Positions 26,553-36,633 of a stretch of 64,000 nucleotides of DNA are shown piece after piece. A program made the position numbers and the translations under genes. The notes beneath the pieces are model-generated. The model was not told where the DNA came from. It worked only from the letters and a program-made list of their open reading frames with translations, and searched no databases. Source of the DNA: Bacteroidota bacterium (GTDB taxonomy: Bacteria; Bacteroidota; Bacteroidia; Chitinophagales; Chitinophagaceae); contig CANGDH010000003.1 in assembly GCA_947452555.1 (NCBI GenBank), forward strand, positions 1-64,000. The letters run 5' to 3'. How positions within the stretch are numbered: the first letter of the stretch is position 1; every line of letters starts with the position of its first letter.

Positions 26553-27672
26553 TATTTTCATATAAACAGTTCACCGCTTTTCTGATAACGGTATTATATC
26601 CATTGCTATATTCCGGATCACAGCCATTGCTAATTACAACAATTCCGAATTTTTCTTTTGGATGAAAAAACATGGCACTAAATAAACCGTAGGCAGATCC
26701 AGTATGCCCTTTCATTATTTTGCCAGGAATCATATGGTCGGTAGTTTCAATAGCCAGTCCATATCCTTCTTCACTAGAAAGGGCTGTTTGCATTTCTTTT
26801 GCACTTTGCTTTGATATAATTCTTACTCCATTATATTTACCTTGTCTGCTATGCATGATCATATATTTTGCAAGATCGGATGCAGATATTTTCATGCCAC
26901 CAGTTGGAGAAAAAATAGGTGTAGATTTACCCATTTCATAATTTTTAATTTCTACACTTCTTGGCGCATAGGCGGCGGGAGTTGGGTAAAAACGAATAGA
27001 GTCCACATTAAATTCATAAATAGTTGCGAAGCGATTTTTATCCAATGAGTCTACACAGTAGCCTCCATATAATTTAAGCGGGTCCAATACATGGTGTTTT
27101 ACATACTGGTCAAATCTTTCTCCTGATATCTTTTCAATAATAGTCCCTGTCATATTGTAATTTAAATTACAATACATATAGCCTTTACCTGGCTCATAGT
27201 CATTAAAACATTTTGCCCAGTCCGGATTCTTTTCTGCATTAATAGCATCTAATGTAAAATAACCTTGACTATCATTGATAGAAGACAAATGAGACATAAT
27301 CATTCTTAACGTGATAACAGTTTCTGGAAATTTAGGGTTTCTAATTTTAAAACCAAGTAATTTACTAATATCGTCGTCTAGTGTAATTTTATTGGCTTCC
27401 ACTAATTGCATAATAGAAGTGGCAGAGAAAGATTTTGAAATAGAAGCTATCCTGAATATACAATCGTCCGTTAGTGATGTATTCTGTTCAATATCCTTCT
27501 GCCCAAAAGAATGTGTATATATAATCTTATTATTTTTCACAACTGCCACCGACAGTCCTACCACTTTTGATTCTTGCATAATAGCCTGCATTCCTGCTTC
27601 TGCTTTTTCAAATTGTCCAAAACTTTGGAATGCACAAAAAATAACAAAGGCAAGTATTGAAAGCTTTTTCAT
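26539..27672 (-). CDS. Secreted serine hydrolase (class C beta-lactamase/esterase fold)
   Basis: 377 aa with a signal peptide ending F-G-Q. The S-x-x-K motif is S77-I-S-K80, the Y-x-N type motif is Y-C-N-L-N-Y, and the H-T-G-S-A-Y-G segment replaces K-T-G. The family includes D-aminopeptidases, esterases and class C beta-lactamases; the function is probably peptidase or esterase rather than antibiotic resistance. Its 3' end overlaps nhaD by 14 nt. Confidence 0.88.
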   Translation of the reverse strand: MKKLSILAFVIFCAFQSFGQFEKAEAGMQAIMQESKVVGLSVAVVKNNKIIYTHSFGQKDIEQNTSLTDDCIFRIASISKSFSATSIMQLVEANKITLDDDISKLLGFKIRNPKFPETVITLRMIMSHLSSINDSQGYFTLDAINAEKNPDWAKCFNDYEPGKGYMYCNLNYNMTGTIIEKISGERFDQYVKHHVLDPLKLYGGYCVDSLDKNRFATIYEFNVDSIRFYPTPAAYAPRSVEIKNYEMGKSTPIFSPTGGMKISASDLAKYMIMHSRQGKYNGVRIISKQSAKEMQTALSSEEGYGLAIETTDHMIPGKIMKGHTGSAYGLFSAMFFHPKEKFGIVVISNGCDPEYSNGYNTVIRKAVNCLYENIILK

Positions 27673-27707
27673 AAGAATAGGTTTATGTAAATCTAATCTA
27701 TTTGAAA

Positions 27708-27715
27708 TATATTTG
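27708..27715 (+). promoter_or_regulatory. -7 promoter element of the GH3 gene
   Basis: TATATTTG fits TAnnTTTG and lies 21 nt before the ATG at 27737. Confidence 0.5.
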
Positions 27716-27736
27716 TGTAATCATAAATGAATGAAT

Positions 27737-30064
27737 ATGAAAAAAATTCTTTTCCTAGTAATTGCCATGCCAATTTTCGCAAGTGCACAAACTAAGTTTT
27801 CTGAAACTGATATTGCAGAAAATATCAAAGGCATTAAAGTAAATAGTCAAATTACTTTAGCTTATTCTACCGTATCAGGAGTGAAAATTATCATGAAGGA
27901 CGGACTTCCATTTAAAGACCTAAATAAAAATGGAGTAGTTGATATTTATGAAGATTGGAGAGTAAATGTAAATGATCGAGCAAAGGATTTGGCAGCTAAC
28001 ATGTCGATCGATCAAATTGCTGGATTAATGTTATACAGCGGACATCAGTCCATTCCAATGCCACCTGTTGGCATGTTTAAGGCAACTTATGGTGGAAAAG
28101 CTTTTGCTGAAAGTGGCGCTAAGTCTTCTGATTTAACAGATCAGCAAATTGCTTTTTTAACAAACGATAATTTAAGACATGTATTGGTTACTTCAGTTGC
28201 TAACCCAATTGTAGCTGCTACCTGGAATAATAATGTTCAAAAATTAGTAGAAGCAATTGGCATGGGTATACCAGCTAACAATAGTTCCGATCCAAGAAAC
28301 GGAGCGAATAAGGAAGCAGAATACAATGCAGGAAGCGGAGGCGCTATTTCACAATGGCCAGAAGAGTTAGGATTAGCTGCAACATTTGATCCAAGTATCA
28401 CGAGAAAATTCGGATCAATTGCTTCAAAAGAATATCGTGCATTGGGTATTGCTACTGCTTTATCACCTCAAATTGATTTAGCTACCGAGCCAAGATGGAA
28501 TCGTTTTATTGGTACATTTGGAGAAGACCCTAAATTAGCTACAGACATGGCGAGAGCTTATGTAGATGGTTTTCAAACATCACCTCAAGCGGTGACTTCT
28601 TATAATGGATGGGGTAATTATAGTGTGAATGCCATGGTTAAACATTGGCCAAGTGGTGGTCCTGAAGAAGCTGGACGTGATGCGCATTTTGCTTATGGTA
28701 AGTTTGCAGTATATCCTGGTAATAATTTTCAAATGCATTTAAGAACATTTATTGATGGTGCGTTTAAATTAAATGGAAGCACTAAAAAAGCGGCAGCAGT
28801 AATGCCATATTATACTATCTCTTATAATCAAGATAAAAAGAACGGAGAGAATGTAGGTAATGGATACAGCAAATATTTAGTAACCGACCTGTTGAGAAAT
28901 AAATACGGATATGATGGCGTGGTTTGTACTGACTGGTTAGTTACTGCAAATGAAGGTCCTAAGCCAGATGTATTTATGGGTAAGTCTTGGGGTGTTGAAA
29001 AATTATCAATAGCAGAGCGACACTATAAAGTATTAATGGCGGGCGTTGACCAATTTGGTGGCAATAATGACGCTAAGCCCGTTTTGGAAGCCTATCAAAT
29101 GGGGGTTAAAGAACACGGAGAAGCTTTTATGCGTAAGCGTTTTGAACAATCTGCCGTTCGTTTATTATTAAATATTTTCAGAGTTGGATTATTTGAAAAT
29201 CCATATTTAGATCCAGCAGTTTCTAAAACAATTGTCGGGAATCCTGAGTTTATGAAAGCTGGTTATGATGCGCAATTAAAGTCGATTGTTTTAATTAAGA
29301 ATCAAAATAAGACTATACCAATTGCTACTGGTAAAACAGTCTACATCCCTAAACGTACCACTCCAGCTAGTATTAATTTCTTTGGACAACCTGTTCCAGA
29401 AAAAATTGAATACCCTGTTAACTTAGAATTAATTAAGAGATACTATACGGTAACGGACGAGCCTACTAAAGCGGATTTTGCAATTGTATTTATTAAAAGC
29501 CCAATGAGTGGCGGGTATAGCAGAGCAGACAGAGAAGCTGGCGGAAACGGATATGTGCCAATCAGCTTGCAACTAAAAGACTATACCGCTGTTGACGCAC
29601 GTGCACATAGTATGGCTGCAGGTGATCCTGTAATTGATTCAACAATAAAAGACAGAAGCTATAAGGGCAAATCGTCTAAGTCTAATTCTTATCCTGATTT
29701 AAATACAATTTTGGAAACCAAAAAAGCGATGAATGGAAAGCCTGTCATAGTTTCAATCGCCATTTCCAATCCAATGGTATTTGGAGAGTTTGAAAAAGAA
29801 GTAGATGCAATTGTGGGAGAATTTGGGGTTCAATTAGATGCCCAAATGGATATCATTTCTGGCAAAACAGAGCCTTCTGGTTTATTGCCTTTGCAAATGC
29901 CATTAAATATGTCTGTGGTTGAAAAACAAATGGAAGACGTTCCTCATGACATGGTTCCTTATAAAGACGCTAGTGGTCATGTATATGATTTTGGATATGG
30001 CTTAAACTGGAAAGGAGTAATTAAAGACGCAAGAACTATTAAATATAGCGTTAAGAAAAAATAA
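27737..30064 (+). CDS. Glycoside hydrolase family 3 (beta-glucosidase-like)
   Basis: 775 aa. The ATG at 27737 begins the signal peptide; another in-frame ATG lies at 27731. An EF-hand-like D-L-N-K-N-G-V-V-D-I-Y-E-D-W comes first. The GH3 barrel has T-F-G-E-D-P, V-K-H-W-P and the nucleophile D399 in G-V-V-C-T-D-W. The C-terminal sandwich domain follows. It hydrolyses beta-linked glucosides in the periplasm. No SusCD pair is adjacent, and a strong terminator follows, so it is transcribed alone. Confidence 0.93.
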   Translation: MKKILFLVIAMPIFASAQTKFSETDIAENIKGIKVNSQITLAYSTVSGVKIIMKDGLPFKDLNKNGVVDIYEDWRVNVNDRAKDLAANMSIDQIAGLMLYSGHQSIPMPPVGMFKATYGGKAFAESGAKSSDLTDQQIAFLTNDNLRHVLVTSVANPIVAATWNNNVQKLVEAIGMGIPANNSSDPRNGANKEAEYNAGSGGAISQWPEELGLAATFDPSITRKFGSIASKEYRALGIATALSPQIDLATEPRWNRFIGTFGEDPKLATDMARAYVDGFQTSPQAVTSYNGWGNYSVNAMVKHWPSGGPEEAGRDAHFAYGKFAVYPGNNFQMHLRTFIDGAFKLNGSTKKAAAVMPYYTISYNQDKKNGENVGNGYSKYLVTDLLRNKYGYDGVVCTDWLVTANEGPKPDVFMGKSWGVEKLSIAERHYKVLMAGVDQFGGNNDAKPVLEAYQMGVKEHGEAFMRKRFEQSAVRLLLNIFRVGLFENPYLDPAVSKTIVGNPEFMKAGYDAQLKSIVLIKNQNKTIPIATGKTVYIPKRTTPASINFFGQPVPEKIEYPVNLELIKRYYTVTDEPTKADFAIVFIKSPMSGGYSRADREAGGNGYVPISLQLKDYTAVDARAHSMAAGDPVIDSTIKDRSYKGKSSKSNSYPDLNTILETKKAMNGKPVIVSIAISNPMVFGEFEKEVDAIVGEFGVQLDAQMDIISGKTEPSGLLPLQMPLNMSVVEKQMEDVPHDMVPYKDASGHVYDFGYGLNWKGVIKDARTIKYSVKKK

Positions 30065-30086
30065 TTTTGTTTAATGAATATAACAG

Positions 30087-30118
30087 AAGCCTCTCCGAGT
30101 AATCGGGGAGGCTTTTTT
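30087..30118 (+). terminator. Rho-independent terminator after GH3
   Basis: AAGCCTCTCCGA (30087-30098) pairs with TCGGGGAGGCTT (30103-30114), one mismatch, 4-nt loop, T run to 30118. Confidence 0.88.
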
Positions 30119-30166
30119 AATGCAAAGATTTTGTAACTTGAAGCTTAAATCCAAATTTGTATCATA

Positions 30167-31609
30167 ATGAAAGGAGTCATTAAATTTTTAGGTGCTGCCA
30201 TTTTACTATTATTAATGGTACTTGTAATTAATACATTAAGAGATAATAAAACTATTCCTACTTTTACAGTAGACAAATCATTCGAAATTGCCAATGCTAA
30301 TGCTGCACAACATTTAAGCCAAGCAATTCAAATTAAAACTGTTTCATTTGGGGATACTTTAGCAATTGATACAGCAGAGTTTTTGAAATTTAGAACATTC
30401 ATAGAAACTACTTATCCATACATTACGGCACAATTACCTAGACAAACATTTAATCAATTCAGCTATGTTTATAAGTGGGCCGGCAAGGATAGCTCATTAG
30501 CTCCTTATGTTTTAATGGCTCATATGGACGTAGTTCCAGTAGAGGCAGTTGCGGAAAGTAAATGGACTGTACCTAGTTTTAGTGGGGCTATTAAAAATGA
30601 TACTATTTGGGGAAGAGGCGCTGTGGACGATAAGGTTGCGGTAATTGCAATTATGGAGTCGGTAGAGCAATTATTAAAAGAACAGTTTACACCTAATCGT
30701 ACAATCTATTTGTGTTTTGGACATGATGAAGAAATTTCTGGTAAGAGAGGGGCTAAGTTTTATAGTCAATGGTTTAAGGACAATAATATTAAACCGGCTT
30801 TGGTATTAGATGAAGGCGGTCAAATTGATACAAAACATTTCGAACGTTTAAAGAGACCAATGGCGGTGATTGGAACTAGCGAAAAAGGATATGTAAATAT
30901 TGATTTGACTGTGGAAATTCCAGGTGGTCATTCTTCTATGCCAAGTCCTGAAACTGCAATTGACGTATTAAACAAGGCTATAGAAAACATAAGAGCAAAG
31001 CAAATGCCTGCAATGATTACACCTACTATTAATGAGATGTTAAATAGAACTAAGCCTGCAGAGTCATTTGCAAAACGTATGGTATTGAGTAATTTGTGGT
31101 TGTTTAATGGGGTAGTTTTAGGACAATTAGAAAAATCAAAAGAAACTAACGCAATGATTCATACAACTTTAGTACCAACAATTATTCATTCAGGTATTAA
31201 AGACAATGTGATTCCTTCAGTCGCAAGAGCCACTTTCAATAGCCGTATATTACCTGGGCAAACAAGTGATGATGTAGTAAACTTTGTTATTAAAGCAGTT
31301 AATGATCAAAGAGTAGCTGTTAAAAAACAAACCATTTCATTAATGGAACCTTCTGCAATTACTTCATTTGAAAGTCCTGCGTTTAAAAAATTAGAAACAA
31401 TTATTTATAAATCGGTACCTAATGTTATTGTTGCTCCATTTTTATTAATAGGTGCTACTGATTCAAGATATTTTAGAGGCTTTAGTGAAGCTGTATTAAA
31501 TTTTGCTCCAGTCCAAAATGTTAAAGGGTTTCACGGCATTGATGAGCGAATTGGAATATCTGATTTAAATAGAACAGTTGGTTTTTATAAGCAAATAATT
31601 AAAGAATAA
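30167..31609 (+). CDS. M20 metallopeptidase (PM20D1/carboxypeptidase S-like)
   Basis: 480 aa with an N-terminal membrane anchor. Metal ligands are H119 and D121 (M-A-H-M-D-V-V-P-V), D154 (G-R-G-A-V-D-D-K), the catalytic glutamate pair G-H-D-E-E-I-S-G, and a later D-E-G-G. The lid domain is intact (G-G-H-S-S-M-P). The PM20D1-like subgroup forms and hydrolyses N-acyl amino acids; peptide hydrolysis is an alternative. A TTG-started outer-membrane protein gene follows after 4 nt. Confidence 0.9.
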   Translation: MKGVIKFLGAAILLLLMVLVINTLRDNKTIPTFTVDKSFEIANANAAQHLSQAIQIKTVSFGDTLAIDTAEFLKFRTFIETTYPYITAQLPRQTFNQFSYVYKWAGKDSSLAPYVLMAHMDVVPVEAVAESKWTVPSFSGAIKNDTIWGRGAVDDKVAVIAIMESVEQLLKEQFTPNRTIYLCFGHDEEISGKRGAKFYSQWFKDNNIKPALVLDEGGQIDTKHFERLKRPMAVIGTSEKGYVNIDLTVEIPGGHSSMPSPETAIDVLNKAIENIRAKQMPAMITPTINEMLNRTKPAESFAKRMVLSNLWLFNGVVLGQLEKSKETNAMIHTTLVPTIIHSGIKDNVIPSVARATFNSRILPGQTSDDVVNFVIKAVNDQRVAVKKQTISLMEPSAITSFESPAFKKLETIIYKSVPNVIVAPFLLIGATDSRYFRGFSEAVLNFAPVQNVKGFHGIDERIGISDLNRTVGFYKQIIKE

Positions 31610-31613
31610 ACAT

Positions 31614-32318
31614 TTGAAATCTTTCAAGATATTTATCTACAGTTTATTATTTTTTGTTGCGCAATCAACTTGCGCTCAAGTTACTGGGAATTTGCAAATC
31701 ACAAATAATGGGGTTGCTCCTGTGCCTATTTTTGCACTAGGGAGTCCTGCAATTTTAAGTACATCTACCATCAGAAAAGGTAAATTCTATTTCAACCCTG
31801 AGTTTAATTTAGGATTAGACGGAAAGCCCTGGACTATTTTTTCTAGGCTTGGGTATTATTTAATTGAAAATAAAAAATTAACGATTGGGCTAGCAACTAA
31901 TTTGAATTGGTTTTTTATGAAAAGGCTACCCATGATTAATGACGAAGAATTTCAAGTTCAACGTTATGCGTCATTCGAATTGAATGGACAGTTTAGGCCA
32001 ATAAAAAATCAAATATTTTATTTCTCCTATTGGAGGTCTGACAGGCTAGATAAAGTGGGCGTATTATATGAGGACTTTGTTAATTTTGCTTATGGGTTTG
32101 ATAATATCAAATTGGGCAACAAAAATTGTATCAGCATTAGACCTAGTGCTTTTTATTTAAAAGACTATAAATGGGTTAGTGGTTTCTTCGCAGCACAAAC
32201 AACCAATTATCAAAGAGAAAATTGGAAATGCAATCTGTTTGTCACAACAGCTTGGCCTATGAGTGATATGCCGGGGACAAGTTTTACATGGAATACGGGA
32301 GTGAATATTCCTTTTTAA
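31614..32318 (+). CDS. Putative outer-membrane protein of unknown function
   Basis: 234 aa, starting at a TTG 4 nt after the M20 stop. That start gives an immediate signal peptide (M-K-S-F-K-I-F-I-Y-S ... C-A-Q-V). The mature part is rich in aromatic, alternating strands (F-Y-F-N-P-E-F-N-L-G-L, Y-A-S-F-E-L-N-G-Q-F-R-P) and ends T-W-N-T-G-V-N-I-P-F, as expected for a small beta-barrel. Family not recognised. Probably translated together with the peptidase. Confidence 0.62.
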   Translation: MKSFKIFIYSLLFFVAQSTCAQVTGNLQITNNGVAPVPIFALGSPAILSTSTIRKGKFYFNPEFNLGLDGKPWTIFSRLGYYLIENKKLTIGLATNLNWFFMKRLPMINDEEFQVQRYASFELNGQFRPIKNQIFYFSYWRSDRLDKVGVLYEDFVNFAYGFDNIKLGNKNCISIRPSAFYLKDYKWVSGFFAAQTTNYQRENWKCNLFVTTAWPMSDMPGTSFTWNTGVNIPF

Positions 32319-32339
32319 TTTCCATTTTTTATCTGAAAT

Positions 32340-32720
32340 TTAATTTTTCTTTTTTGGGTAAGCTTTAAAATAATTAATAGCTAACACTCCAAGAATAATT
32401 ACCAATCCGAAAAACTCTCTAGACTCTTCAACCCATGGCTGCTCGGCCTTCATAGTGGATGCAATACTTGATGCATTATGGTATTTAATCCAGTCAATAA
32501 TTCCATTAGCATCAAATAATTTATAAACTGCGTAAGCGCCAAACAATACAAATCCTAGATTGTAAAGCGTTTTACTTACAGCTTTTTCCCTAGCTGCCAT
32601 AAGACATATTGCTGCTGGATAAAGATATATAGGTATCCATAAATATGGATCTGGGTCGTTATATTGCACAGCCGCAAATAAGATAAATACTAGGGTGAAA
32701 ATATAGTTGAAGTACTTCAT
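32340..32720 (-). CDS. TMEM220-like small membrane protein
   Basis: 126 aa with four predicted helices. F-A-A-V-Q-Y-N-D-P-D-P-Y-L-W-I-P-I-Y is the conserved motif of the transmembrane family 220, present in bacteria and animals. The function is unknown. It stands alone, facing the M20 operon and divergent from the DUF4405 gene. Confidence 0.85.
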   Translation of the reverse strand: MKYFNYIFTLVFILFAAVQYNDPDPYLWIPIYLYPAAICLMAAREKAVSKTLYNLGFVLFGAYAVYKLFDANGIIDWIKYHNASSIASTMKAEQPWVEESREFFGLVIILGVLAINYFKAYPKKKN

Positions 32721-32849
32721 AGGTTTATTTTAAGCTTTGAAAAGATAACATATTTATTGGAAGTTCAAAAAATTGAGGATTCGAATTAAACCAAGTTTAC
32801 ATTATATTGTCTAATATTGATAAATATAAATCTCAACAAAAGTCAATTC

Positions 32850-33587
32850 ATGAAAAGTAAAAACCTCATAAGCTTAACCTTAGCCTTTGCATTTTTTATC
32901 TTAGGCACAACTGGTATTCTATTGTATATAAAGCAAAAAGCGCATTTCATTGAAATGACACATGCCATTTTTGGTTTGTTGTTTATCAGTTTTGCAATTT
33001 TCCACTTTACTAATAACTTAAATTCAATTAAGGCTTATTCAAAGGATAAAAATTCTGGTTCTATTAAGAAAGAATTAATTGTCGCAAGTTTAATTGTAGG
33101 TATCATTTTAATATTATCTGTAACGGAAGTATTAGAGCCAGTAGCTGAATTTGGTAGAATATTCGCGCCTAAGCGTGAGCCAAGACCTAGTCAGGGCATT
33201 AGTTTCCAAGAAATAACAACCAACGATTCAACTAATGGGAAGTCAGTTACTTTGATTTTACAAAAATCGGATTCTGCCATGTTTGCTTCATTATCTGTTG
33301 AAGTAACGGATACTGCCGGTAAGAGCCTTGAAACTTTATTAGCTGCTGAAAAAAAGCAAGAACAAAAAGAAGAAAAGAAACAAGAGGGTCCTCCATCGAA
33401 TCCATCTAACTTGATTTTAACTTCTAAAATTAATCAAATAGCACCTTTTGATATTGTTGTAACTGCCGACGTTAAAGGGGTTAAGCAACAAGTTAAATGT
33501 AGAGTGACAAACATTGAGGCAGGTGCTCAGGCTTTTACGCTAACAGACGCAGCTCCTCTTAAACGCGCTATTGTTACTTTTAAATAA
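32850..33587 (+). CDS. DUF4405 membrane protein with charged periplasmic domain
   Basis: 245 aa from the ATG at 32850; the frame also opens at 32817, but 32850 begins the first helix. Three transmembrane segments (residues about 7-28, 35-55, 75-95) carry histidines in H-F-I-E-M-T-H-A-I-F-G and F-H-F-T-N-N, in the positions seen in cytochrome b-like DUF4405 proteins. A lysine/glutamate/glutamine-rich stretch (about 170-190) follows, then a small beta-domain. Haem binding is inferred. Confidence 0.68.
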   Translation: MKSKNLISLTLAFAFFILGTTGILLYIKQKAHFIEMTHAIFGLLFISFAIFHFTNNLNSIKAYSKDKNSGSIKKELIVASLIVGIILILSVTEVLEPVAEFGRIFAPKREPRPSQGISFQEITTNDSTNGKSVTLILQKSDSAMFASLSVEVTDTAGKSLETLLAAEKKQEQKEEKKQEGPPSNPSNLILTSKINQIAPFDIVVTADVKGVKQQVKCRVTNIEAGAQAFTLTDAAPLKRAIVTFK

Positions 33588-33591
33588 CTAG

Positions 33592-33628
33592 AAGCTAACG
33601 AACATACCTTATGTTCGTTAGCTTTTTT
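33592..33628 (+). terminator. Rho-independent terminator
   Basis: Perfect 14-bp stem: AAGCTAACGAACAT (33592-33605) with ATGTTCGTTAGCTT (33611-33624), 5-nt loop, T run. Confidence 0.92.
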
Positions 33629-33738
33629 AATTATATCAATTGTTTCAAAATATGGCCGCTTGCCATTTATCCTAAATATGCCTTTTACAAACGTTTGATT
33701 TTCAATTTAAATTATATTGCAATACAAAATAATTTAAA

Positions 33739-36621
33739 TTGAAAAAACGACTGCCTGCTTTTAAGCCCAACTTTTTATTACTAACGCTATGCGTGTTAGC
33801 TAGTATTGTCACATTTGTGTCTTGTAACCAAAATGGTGCTGACACCAAAAAACCTGACGAAAATAGATTTACCCCTGTTATTTTAACAGCAGAAGGAGAT
33901 TTTGATGAACCAATGAGTTTTGAAGTCTTAAAAGACGGAAAAGTATTCATTAGTGAACGTAAAGGAACGCTAAAATTATTTGATCCAATTACTAAAATGG
34001 TTTCATTAGTTGGAACTATTCCAGTTAACACCAAATATACCAACGCGGAAGGCGTTGTAAGTGAAGCAGAGGAAGGATTTATGGGCTTTACGATTGACCC
34101 TAAATTTGAGGTCAATCATTGGGTATACTTATACTATTCTCATCCAACTATTGCGAAGCATGTACTTACGCGTTGGGAAATCAAGAACGATAAATTAGTA
34201 CAAGGTTCTGAAAAAGTTTTATTAGACGTTGCTACACAACGTGAATCTTGTTGCCATACTGGTGGTGGAATGACTTGGGATGCGAAAGGCGACTTATTCT
34301 TGTCTGTTGGAAACAATACAGGCAATGTTGCTGACAAATCTCAAACAGACGAACGACCAAATCGTAGCAGCTGGGATGATCAACGTGGATCAGGAAATAC
34401 AAACGACTTACGTGGTAAAATTTTACGTATACATCCTGAAGCAGATGGTACTTACTCTATTCCTGAAGGAAATTTATTTGCAAAAGGAACTCCCAAAACT
34501 AGAGCAGAAATATATACTATGGGACATAGGAATCCATGGAGACCTTCTGTAGACAGTAAAACAGGTTGGTTGTATTGGGGTGAAGTAGGTCCTGACGCCA
34601 ATGCAGATTCTAAAACTACTAAAGCGGGTATGGATGAATTTAACCAAGCACGTAAGCCAGGTAATTTTGGATGGCCTTATTTTATTGGCGAAAATAGAGG
34701 GTATCCTTATTACGACTATATTACTAATACAGTACACGAAGAAAACAACCCTGCTAAGCCAATTAATAAATCAGTTAATAATACAGGGTTAAATGAATTA
34801 CCTGCAGCGCAACCAGCATTTATATCTTATCCATATGGCGTATCTGAAAAATTTCCTGAAGTAGGAACAGGTTCTCGTTGTGCAGTAGGTGGACCAATTT
34901 ATAGACAAGCTGATTTCAAAGACGCTAAACGTCCTTTCCCTGCTTATTTTGAAGGGAAGTGGTTAGCTACAGACCTGTCTCGTGGTTGGATCATGAGTAT
35001 TAGCATGGACGACAATGGTAATTATAAATCAATGGAACGTTTCTTACCTAACTATCAACCTATCGAACCAATTGATATTAAGTTTGGACATGATGGTGAT
35101 TTATATGTATTGGAATACGGCAGCAACTGGTTTAGAAAAAGTGATAATGCTAAATTGGTAAGAATAGAATACAATGCAGGAAACAGAACTCCAGTGGTAA
35201 AAGCAAGTGCTAGTGCAAATGGTGGAGCGGTTCCTTTCAAAGTAAAGCTTTCTTCTACAGGTACTAAAGACTATGATGGGGACGCTTTGAAATATGAGTG
35301 GAATATAAGTCCAGTAGCTGGTGGAAAAGCACAAGTATTTTCCGAGGAAAATCCTACATTAACACTTACACAAGCTGGTGAATACAAAGCTACTTTAACA
35401 GTTACAGATCCTAAGGGAGAAAAAAATAGCCAAACTTTACAACTAATTGCCGGTAATGAACCTCCTGCAATTACATTTGAAATTGTTGGAAATAAAAGCT
35501 TCTTCTTCCCTGGAAAAGCAATAGGGTATGCTATTACCGTAAATGACAAAGAAGATGGCAAAGCAGACCCTGCTCAAGTGGCAGTAAGTATTGACTATGT
35601 AACCGAAGGATTAGATTATGCAGAAGTAACACAACAACAAAGAAGTGTTGACGCTTCAACAAGATTTGCGGTTGCACAATATATTATTGGAAAGAGTGAT
35701 TGTAATAACTGTCACCATTTAGATACTAAGTCGGTAGGCCCAATGTTTGTAGATATTGCAGAGAAATATAAATCAAAACAAGCTTGGGCTTTAGATAGCT
35801 TACCTAAAAAAATCAGAGGTGGTGGAGGTGGTGTATGGGGGGAAGTAAATATGCCTGCACATCCTGGTGTTTCTTTAAATGATGCAAAAACAATTGTAAA
35901 CTATATTTTACATAGTAAAGAAAAAACAATTAGTACCCTTCCTTTAGCGGGTAACTATATTCAAACTATCCCAACTGGTGATAAAGGTAAAGGCTCATTA
36001 ATTTTACGTGCTTCCTATACGGATAAAGGTGCAAGCGGAATTAATAAGATTACAACTGAAAAAACAATCATATTAAAAAGTCCACATTTAAGTCCAAGTA
36101 ATGCGGACGTTATTTCAAATGCGACAATCAAGAAAGAATTAATGTTCTCAGTTGCAGTTAATGTGATTCCTAAAAATAATGCACATATTGCCTTTAAGAA
36201 TATTGACTTAACAGGAGTGAAGCAAATGGAGTTTGCAGCTTCTGCTAACCCTGGTCAAGGATTTATAGGCGGAACTATAGAAATCAGATTGGGTAGTGTA
36301 ACTGGAACCTTAATTGGACAAACAGATATAGTTGCAGTAGATCCATTTGCTGCAATGATGAGTGCTGCAGACGCAGTTCAAAATAATGGCGGGAAGAACA
36401 AGACTGCTCCTAAACCTAAAGTAGCTGCTAAAAAGCCTAAATTTGATTTAGCATCTATGTTTAACAAGCCGGGAATCAAAGTAGATATTACAGAGACAGC
36501 GGGAGCTAAAGATGTTTATTTTGTATTTAAAAATGCAAAAGCAAAAACATTGGAGCCTTTAATTGCAGTATCTGATATCAAATTAAATGACACTAAAATT
36601 ATGGATGCGCCCAAACCATAA
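33739..36621 (+). CDS. Lipoprotein: PQQ-type sugar dehydrogenase, PKD, cytochrome c and CBM6-like domains
   Basis: 960 aa, TTG start directly before a lipoprotein signal peptide (lipobox T-F-V-S-C29). Residues about 40-480 are a glucose/sorbosone dehydrogenase beta-propeller (E-S-C-C-H-T-G-G-G-M, L-R-G-K-I-L-R-I-H-P, M-G-H-R-N-P-W-R). A PKD domain follows (about 485-565). The cytochrome c domain has C655-N-N-C658-H659 with M-P as the likely distal Met region. The C terminus resembles a CBM6 module. The layout suggests sugar oxidation at the cell surface with electrons passed to the attached haem. Confidence 0.88.
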   Translation: MKKRLPAFKPNFLLLTLCVLASIVTFVSCNQNGADTKKPDENRFTPVILTAEGDFDEPMSFEVLKDGKVFISERKGTLKLFDPITKMVSLVGTIPVNTKYTNAEGVVSEAEEGFMGFTIDPKFEVNHWVYLYYSHPTIAKHVLTRWEIKNDKLVQGSEKVLLDVATQRESCCHTGGGMTWDAKGDLFLSVGNNTGNVADKSQTDERPNRSSWDDQRGSGNTNDLRGKILRIHPEADGTYSIPEGNLFAKGTPKTRAEIYTMGHRNPWRPSVDSKTGWLYWGEVGPDANADSKTTKAGMDEFNQARKPGNFGWPYFIGENRGYPYYDYITNTVHEENNPAKPINKSVNNTGLNELPAAQPAFISYPYGVSEKFPEVGTGSRCAVGGPIYRQADFKDAKRPFPAYFEGKWLATDLSRGWIMSISMDDNGNYKSMERFLPNYQPIEPIDIKFGHDGDLYVLEYGSNWFRKSDNAKLVRIEYNAGNRTPVVKASASANGGAVPFKVKLSSTGTKDYDGDALKYEWNISPVAGGKAQVFSEENPTLTLTQAGEYKATLTVTDPKGEKNSQTLQLIAGNEPPAITFEIVGNKSFFFPGKAIGYAITVNDKEDGKADPAQVAVSIDYVTEGLDYAEVTQQQRSVDASTRFAVAQYIIGKSDCNNCHHLDTKSVGPMFVDIAEKYKSKQAWALDSLPKKIRGGGGGVWGEVNMPAHPGVSLNDAKTIVNYILHSKEKTISTLPLAGNYIQTIPTGDKGKGSLILRASYTDKGASGINKITTEKTIILKSPHLSPSNADVISNATIKKELMFSVAVNVIPKNNAHIAFKNIDLTGVKQMEFAASANPGQGFIGGTIEIRLGSVTGTLIGQTDIVAVDPFAAMMSAADAVQNNGGKNKTAPKPKVAAKKPKFDLASMFNKPGIKVDITETAGAKDVYFVFKNAKAKTLEPLIAVSDIKLNDTKIMDAPKP

Positions 36622-36633
36622 TTAAAAAAATAA

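Noticed and set aside
26539..27672. Serine hydrolase as a beta-lactamase resistance gene
   Set aside because: The SxxK fold is shared by esterases and peptidases, and nothing here points to antibiotic hydrolysis.
35055..35561. Minus-strand frames inside the sugar dehydrogenase gene
   Set aside because: Antisense shadows of a well-supported coding sequence; composition of the translations is atypical.
36622..36633. Mg2+ riboswitch before mgtA
   Set aside because: The gap is only 12 nt, too short for any leader element.
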